Source of the DNA: RH-AL1 sp964235705
GTDB lineage: Bacteria; Pseudomonadota; Alphaproteobacteria; Rhizobiales; Beijerinckiaceae
NCBI GenBank assembly: GCA_964235705.1
Contig: CAXSDP010000007.1
Span: 1-64,000 of the forward strand
Direction of reading: 5' to 3'
Length of the DNA stretch: 64,000 bases
Under the pieces are notes generated by a model. It made no database searches, was not told where the DNA came from, and worked only from the letters and a program-made list of their open reading frames with translations. Shown here piece after piece: positions 59,837-64,000 of this stretch (positions are counted from its first letter, which is position 1; every line of letters starts with the position of its first letter). The position numbers were made by a program, and so were the translations under genes.

Positions 59837-62800
59837 TTACTTGCCGTCCTTCTCCATCTGCGCCTTGAGGGCGGCGAGCTTGGCGAAGGGGCTGTCGGGA
59901 TCAGGGGCGCGGTCGCGCGGCTTCGGCTTCTCCGTGGTCTGGAAGCTCGGGACGCGCCGCTCGTCGCGACGACCACCGAAGCCGCCCGGCTTACCGCTGC
60001 CAGGCGCGCCGTTGTGCTCACCGCCCGTGGCGCCCCCGTCCCGGCGCTCGCCACGGGACCGGCCGCCGCCCGGTCGCGCCCCATCACCGCCGCCGCGCTT
60101 GAAGTCGCGCCCGCCGCGACCATGATCGCCCCGCCCTTCGGGGCGCGGCAAACGCGCGTCCGCCGCGGGGGCACCGGTCTCCGGGAGCCGCTCCGAACCA
60201 TCGCGGCTCGACATCTCGCGACCCGCCCCGGCCGGCGCGTTGCCGACCGGGGCGGTGCGGTCGCCGTGCTGCCTCCCAGCTTGCGCGCCAGGATGCGGGC
60301 GGCGCGGACCGCGATCGGGCGGGCGGCGCGCGTGCGCGTTGTGGCGGTGGGGGCGCCAAACCTCGATCAACGGCACCGGCGGCGGCTCGTCGGCCGGTAC
60401 CGGATCCCCGGCGGCGGGCTCGTCCGACAGGGCCGTATCCGAGCCGGGCAAATCCGACCCCGGCATGTCGGGCGAGGCCACGGCCAGAGCCGCGATGTCG
60501 ATCCCCGTGACCGGCAACGCGCCGCCACCGACGAGGTCGGACCGGGTCGCGTCGGGTGAGGTCGGCTCGGCGGGAACGGCGACCGGCTCGGCCCCTTGGA
60601 TGCTGTCGGACGGGACGCCGTCCACCTCGCGCGCCACCGGTGTTTCCTCCGCGCCGGTCGGCGGCTGGTCCGGGGCGAGCGACCCGGCAGTGACGGGCTC
60701 GGCGGTGTGCGGGGACGGCTCGATGGTGTCGAGGGCGCCGCCTTCGAGCGCGGCGGCGATGAGTTCGCCCTGCCGAGCCAGGCTGACGCGACTCTCGAGG
60801 TCGTCGACCGGCGCGTCGGGCGGCTGGACCGGCGTCACCTGCTCGGCGGTGTCCACGACTTGACCGAGGTCGTGGATTTGACCGGAGTTTTGGGCTTGAT
60901 CCGGGTTTTGACCGAAGTCCCGGCTGAGGTCCTGTTCGTGGTCCCCGTCCTCGGCTTGTCGCGCGTCGGGCGCGTCCGGCGCCTCGCCCCGCCCCGCCTC
61001 GGCCACGTGCCCGGCCGGCATGTCCGGCCCTCGCGCATCAGCCGGCGGCTTGACCGGCTCTGTCGCCGCCTTGGGCACGAGCGGCACGGTGATGGCCGGG
61101 CCGGCCCGACGGTCGAGCACGTAGCCGAGCGATTTCAGGATGGTGCCGAAGGCTTCCCCCGAGCAGCCGGCGAGCGAGGTCATGCCCACCGTGACGACGA
61201 ACCCGTCGCGGTCCGCCGTGCCGGCCGGCGGGTCGCCGGGCGTGGTGCCCGGCCGGTAGGCGATGGCCGGACGGATCAGGTCGGCGAGCCGCTCCAGGAT
61301 GTCGACGCGCACCGCCCGCTCGCCGCACACCCGGAAACCCGCCGCGCGATAGAAGCCCTTGGGCACCGCCTGGTCGGCGACGAAGCTGGTGCGCCCGGAC
61401 GAGGCGAGGTGCGGGACCTCGTCCAGGCCCTTCACGCCCTCCACGCCGCCGTTCTTCAACGCCCACAGCTGGGCGGCGAGCGAGCGCGGGGCCGGCTTCA
61501 CCAAGGCCGGCAGGTAGATGTGGTAGGCGCCGAAGCGCACCCCCATCTTGCGCAGAGTGCCGCGCGCCTCCTGCGGCAACGCCTTGATCTCGTCGGCGAC
61601 CTTGGCCCGCTCCAGCACGCCGAGCGCTTCCGCGATCTGGAACGCGAGGCCACGCGCCATGCCCTCCAATCCTTCCGGCTTCTCCAGCTCGGCGAGCGGC
61701 CCCAACAGCTTCTTCACGTGCTGGGCGATCCACAGGTCGAGGCGGCGCTGCACCAGCTCGAGGGCGGGGCCGGTCAGCTGCTCGTCGGCGATCACGCGGA
61801 CGCGGGGCTCCAGGATGTGCGCGCCGGCCCCGATGCGGCCGACCGGCTCGCCCAGCCAGCGCACCAGCCCGTCGTTGGCCAGCACGAAGGCCTCGTCCAC
61901 CGCCTCGCTGACGCGGGTGGCGCGCCCCTCGATCTCGGACGCCAGCGCCTTCTGAGCGGCGGCGTTCAGCGTGCGCGCCTCCTCGCCGGCCGCCTGGGGG
62001 TCGGAGGTGAAGCGAAACCCGTTGAGCTGCCCGACGTGCTGGCCTTCAACCGTCACGTCGCCGCTGGAGGTGATCTCGGCTTCCATGATCGCGTTCTCTC
62101 GCAACCGCCGCCGCAGGACGCTGGTCCTCCGATCGACGAATCTCTGGGCCAGACGCTCGTGCAAGGCGTCCGAGAGCGTGTCCTCTACCCGACGCGTCAC
62201 GCCCTGCCAATGCTCGGGATCGCGCAACCAGTCCGGCCGATTGGCGATGAACGTCCAGGTCCGCACCTGCGCGATGCGCGCCGACAAGGTGTCGATCTCG
62301 CCGTCCACCCTATCGAGCACGTTGAGGTGGCGGGCGAACCATTCGTCGGGGATGCGCCCGGCGCGCACCACGAAGCGGTACACCGACAGCACCAGCTCGG
62401 CGTGGGCGGCCGGCGACAGCTTGCGGTAGTCCGGGATCTGGCAGCATTCCCACAGGCGGCCGACGTCGCCCCGGTTGCGGGCGACCTTGCGCACCTCCTC
62501 GTCGCGCGAGGCGACCTCCAGCGCGACTTGGTCGGCGGCGAGCGGCGCCCGCGTCAGGCCCCCTTCGCCCGGCAGCACGTCGAGCGAGCCGGTGAGCGCG
62601 TCGATGGAGGCGAAGTCGAGGTCGGTGTTGCGCCACTGGAGGAGGCCGACCGGGTCGAAGCGGTGGTCCTCCAGCATCTCCACCAGGTCGGCGTCGAAGG
62701 GCGAGCAGCGCCCGGTGGTGCCGAAGGTGCCGTCGCGCAGGTGGCGCCCGGCCCGCCCGGCGATCTGCCCGAACTCGGCCGGGTTGAGGCGGCGGTAGTG

Positions 62801-63571
62801 CCAGCCGTCGAACTTGCGGTCGCCGGCGAAGGCGATGTGGTCGACATCGAGGTTCAACCCCATGCCGATCGCGTCGGTGGCGACGATGTAGTCGACGTCG
62901 CCGTTCTGGTACATGTCGATCTGGGCGTTGCGGGTGCGCGGCGAGAGCGCGCCGAGCACCACCGCCGCGCCACCGCGCTGGCGGCGGATCCACTCGGCGA
63001 TGGCGTAAACCTCCTCCGCCGAGAAGGCGACCACGGCGCTGCGCGGCGGCAGGCGGGACACCTTGCGCTCGCCGGCGAAGGTGAGCTTGGACATGCGCGG
63101 GCGGGTGATGACGCGGGCGCCGGGCAGCAGGGCGAGCAGCGCGCGCTCCATCGTCTGCGCGCCGATCAGCAAGGTCTCGTCGAGGCCGCGCCGGTTGAGC
63201 AGGCGATCGGTGAAGACGTGGCCCCTGTCGAGGTTGGCGGCGAGCTGGATCTCGTCTATGGCGACGAAGCCCAACTCCAGGTCGCGCGGCATGGCTTCCA
63301 CCGTGCACACCCAGTAGCGCGGATGGCGCGGCTTGATCTTCTCCTCGCCGGTGATGAGGGCGACGGCTTCGACGCCGACCTTCTCGACCACCCGGTTGTA
63401 CACCTCGCGCGCCAGCAGGCGCAGCGGCAGCCCGATCATGCCGGTGCGATGCCCCAGCATGCGCTCGATGGCGAAATGCGTCTTGCCCGTGTTGGTGGGG
63501 CCGAGCACGAGGGTCACGTCGCGGGTGCGGTCACGCGGCGAGGGTGGGGCGGCGGCGAACGGAAGGTTCAT
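59837..63571 (-). CDS. SUV3-type DEAD/DExH RNA helicase with a very long disordered tail
   Basis: A 1244-residue protein. Helicase motifs are G-P-T-N-T-G-K-T (Walker A, near 24-31), D-E-I-Q (motif II), S-A-V-V-A-F-S, and Q-I-A-G-R-A-G-R (motif VI) as in mitochondrial SUV3 and its alphaproteobacterial relatives. The SUV3 C-terminal domain continues to about 800. The last 400 residues are low-complexity: acidic Asp/Gln/Ala/Pro parts, then an Arg/Gly-rich end (G-G-R-D-F-K-R-G-G-G) typical of RNA-binding tails. ATG 63571 is used. An RNA-degradation role with RNase-type partners is likely. Confidence 0.9.
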   Translation of the reverse strand: MNLPFAAAPPSPRDRTRDVTLVLGPTNTGKTHFAIERMLGHRTGMIGLPLRLLAREVYNRVVEKVGVEAVALITGEEKIKPRHPRYWVCTVEAMPRDLELGFVAIDEIQLAANLDRGHVFTDRLLNRRGLDETLLIGAQTMERALLALLPGARVITRPRMSKLTFAGERKVSRLPPRSAVVAFSAEEVYAIAEWIRRQRGGAAVVLGALSPRTRNAQIDMYQNGDVDYIVATDAIGMGLNLDVDHIAFAGDRKFDGWHYRRLNPAEFGQIAGRAGRHLRDGTFGTTGRCSPFDADLVEMLEDHRFDPVGLLQWRNTDLDFASIDALTGSLDVLPGEGGLTRAPLAADQVALEVASRDEEVRKVARNRGDVGRLWECCQIPDYRKLSPAAHAELVLSVYRFVVRAGRIPDEWFARHLNVLDRVDGEIDTLSARIAQVRTWTFIANRPDWLRDPEHWQGVTRRVEDTLSDALHERLAQRFVDRRTSVLRRRLRENAIMEAEITSSGDVTVEGQHVGQLNGFRFTSDPQAAGEEARTLNAAAQKALASEIEGRATRVSEAVDEAFVLANDGLVRWLGEPVGRIGAGAHILEPRVRVIADEQLTGPALELVQRRLDLWIAQHVKKLLGPLAELEKPEGLEGMARGLAFQIAEALGVLERAKVADEIKALPQEARGTLRKMGVRFGAYHIYLPALVKPAPRSLAAQLWALKNGGVEGVKGLDEVPHLASSGRTSFVADQAVPKGFYRAAGFRVCGERAVRVDILERLADLIRPAIAYRPGTTPGDPPAGTADRDGFVVTVGMTSLAGCSGEAFGTILKSLGYVLDRRAGPAITVPLVPKAATEPVKPPADARGPDMPAGHVAEAGRGEAPDAPDARQAEDGDHEQDLSRDFGQNPDQAQNSGQIHDLGQVVDTAEQVTPVQPPDAPVDDLESRVSLARQGELIAAALEGGALDTIEPSPHTAEPVTAGSLAPDQPPTGAEETPVAREVDGVPSDSIQGAEPVAVPAEPTSPDATRSDLVGGGALPVTGIDIAALAVASPDMPGSDLPGSDTALSDEPAAGDPVPADEPPPVPLIEVWRPHRHNAHARRPPDRGPRRPHPGAQAGRQHGDRTAPVGNAPAGAGREMSSRDGSERLPETGAPAADARLPRPEGRGDHGRGGRDFKRGGGDGARPGGGRSRGERRDGGATGGEHNGAPGSGKPGGFGGRRDERRVPSFQTTEKPKPRDRAPDPDSPFAKLAALKAQMEKDGK

Positions 63572-63872
63572 CGGGGTCGCGGGCGCCTTTCTCGGGAAGG
63601 TCGCGGGAAACAGGTCGCGGGAACGCGGGGCCGGGCGGGTCGTCGGGGACGACGGGCACGCCCCTCGGAACCTCCTGAACGAGGGCGTCAAGACCTTGTA
63701 ACACATCGAAGCGCGGACGGCCTGCGGTGTTTCCGCTGCGGACCGGGCATGGGCATGGCCGCCGGTCGGGTGCCGCATGATGCGGCGATGAACCGGCCGA
63801 ACCGTTCTGTTAAGGGTCGCCGCGACATCGGCGGGTAGCGGGCGAGGGCGGACGGATGCGGGGAACGGGGGC
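63572..63872. other. Divergent intergenic region
   Basis: About 300 bp between the helicase gene (minus) and a membrane-protein gene (plus). It should hold both promoters. No RNA gene, repeat or recognised regulatory site was seen. Confidence 0.4.
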
Positions 63873-64000
63873 ATGACGGGGCGGACGCGGCTGGGCGCGC
63901 TGCTGTCGGCCTCCATCGCCTGCTGCGGTTGGACGGCGCTCGCCATCGAACTCGCGATGTCGCTTGAGCGGTCGGGCACCCACGGCATCCCGCTGCCCGA
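63873..64000 (+). CDS. Membrane protein start (possibly Pr6Pr family), cut by the window end
   Basis: From ATG 63873 the frame is open to the window edge and gives 42 residues. They start MTGRTRLGALLSASIACCGW, then T-A-L-A-I-E-L-A-M-S-L-E, one hydrophobic helix after a basic start. A short basic N-terminus followed by G-W-x-A-L-A-x-x-L is seen in the six-helix Pr6Pr proteins of alphaproteobacteria; with so little sequence this is a guess. Confidence 0.45.
   Translation, partial: MTGRTRLGALLSASIACCGWTALAIELAMSLERSGTHGIPLP

Noticed and set aside
60596..63838. A 1080-codon open frame on the plus strand across the helicase gene
   Set aside because: It is the antisense frame of a very GC-rich gene; the translation is full of Arg, Gly, His and Val without any domain, while the minus strand gives a clear SUV3 helicase.

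Overview
The window is chromosomal DNA of a very GC-rich alphaproteobacterium, most likely of the Hyphomicrobiales (Rhizobiales). This rests on gene content and order read by eye: a RluA-type pseudouridine synthase close upstream of rpoH, argJ followed by mutT, a YbjN gene coupled to proC, an NdvA/ChvA-like glucan exporter, a SUV3-type helicase, an RNase J, and codons ending almost always in G or C. No species-level call is justified. There are no rRNA, tRNA, CRISPR, prophage or intact transposase genes.

Layout. 1-9.1 kb: end of a small 'plasmid stabilization'-type protein, an MFS pump, a cupin, a DUF3597 protein, a quinone oxidoreductase, a large membrane protein, PxpA, YbjN and ProC. 9.3-13 kb: a fatty-acid-hydroxylase gene broken by an assembly gap, then a complete EF-P beta-lysylation module (epmB-epmA facing efp). 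13-21.6 kb: mutT, argJ, bolA, monothiol glutaredoxin, glucan exporter, pseudouridine synthase, acyltransferase and rpoH with an intrinsic terminator. 21.7-33 kb: secreted and metabolic genes (alpha/beta hydrolases, aldo/keto reductase, SDR, trpS, a yellow/MRJP-type protein, an SphA-like outer-membrane protein, glutaryl-CoA dehydrogenase). 33-39 kb: a type III polyketide synthase operon (PKS, ICMT-type methyltransferase, DHA2 efflux pump) beside another membrane methyltransferase-like protein and an MFS transporter. 39-51 kb: LysR, DCC-family and TetR genes, an RND efflux operon with two adaptors, a PHB-depolymerase-like esterase, a ribbon-helix-helix regulator with its likely operator, and small secreted proteins sharing a C-terminal motif. 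50.7-64 kb: transglutaminase-like protein, HflX, RNase J, a LpoA/LivK-like lipoprotein, a less GC-rich lipoprotein abutting a truncated acetyltransferase, a Tat-exported bicupin oxalate decarboxylase, a SUV3-type helicase and the start of a membrane protein.

How the genes work together. EpmB, EpmA and EF-P form one translation-rescue pathway, and EF-P carries the lysine that is modified (K34). BolA and the CGFS glutaredoxin are a known iron-sulfur pair. The type III PKS operon should make, methylate and export an alkylpyrone or alkylresorcinol-type lipid. The TetR gene and the RND operon are divergent across a candidate operator.

Unusual non-coding structure. The most striking pattern is a set of short tandem duplications (12-27 bp units), mostly sitting on stop or start codons. 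The best is a five-copy 16-bp repeat that fills the gap between the methyltransferase and the pump of the PKS operon. There is also a cloverleaf-folding repeat (31809-31912) and an array of four TGTC-N10-GACA sites at 32-, 65- and 32-bp spacing (26574-26720).
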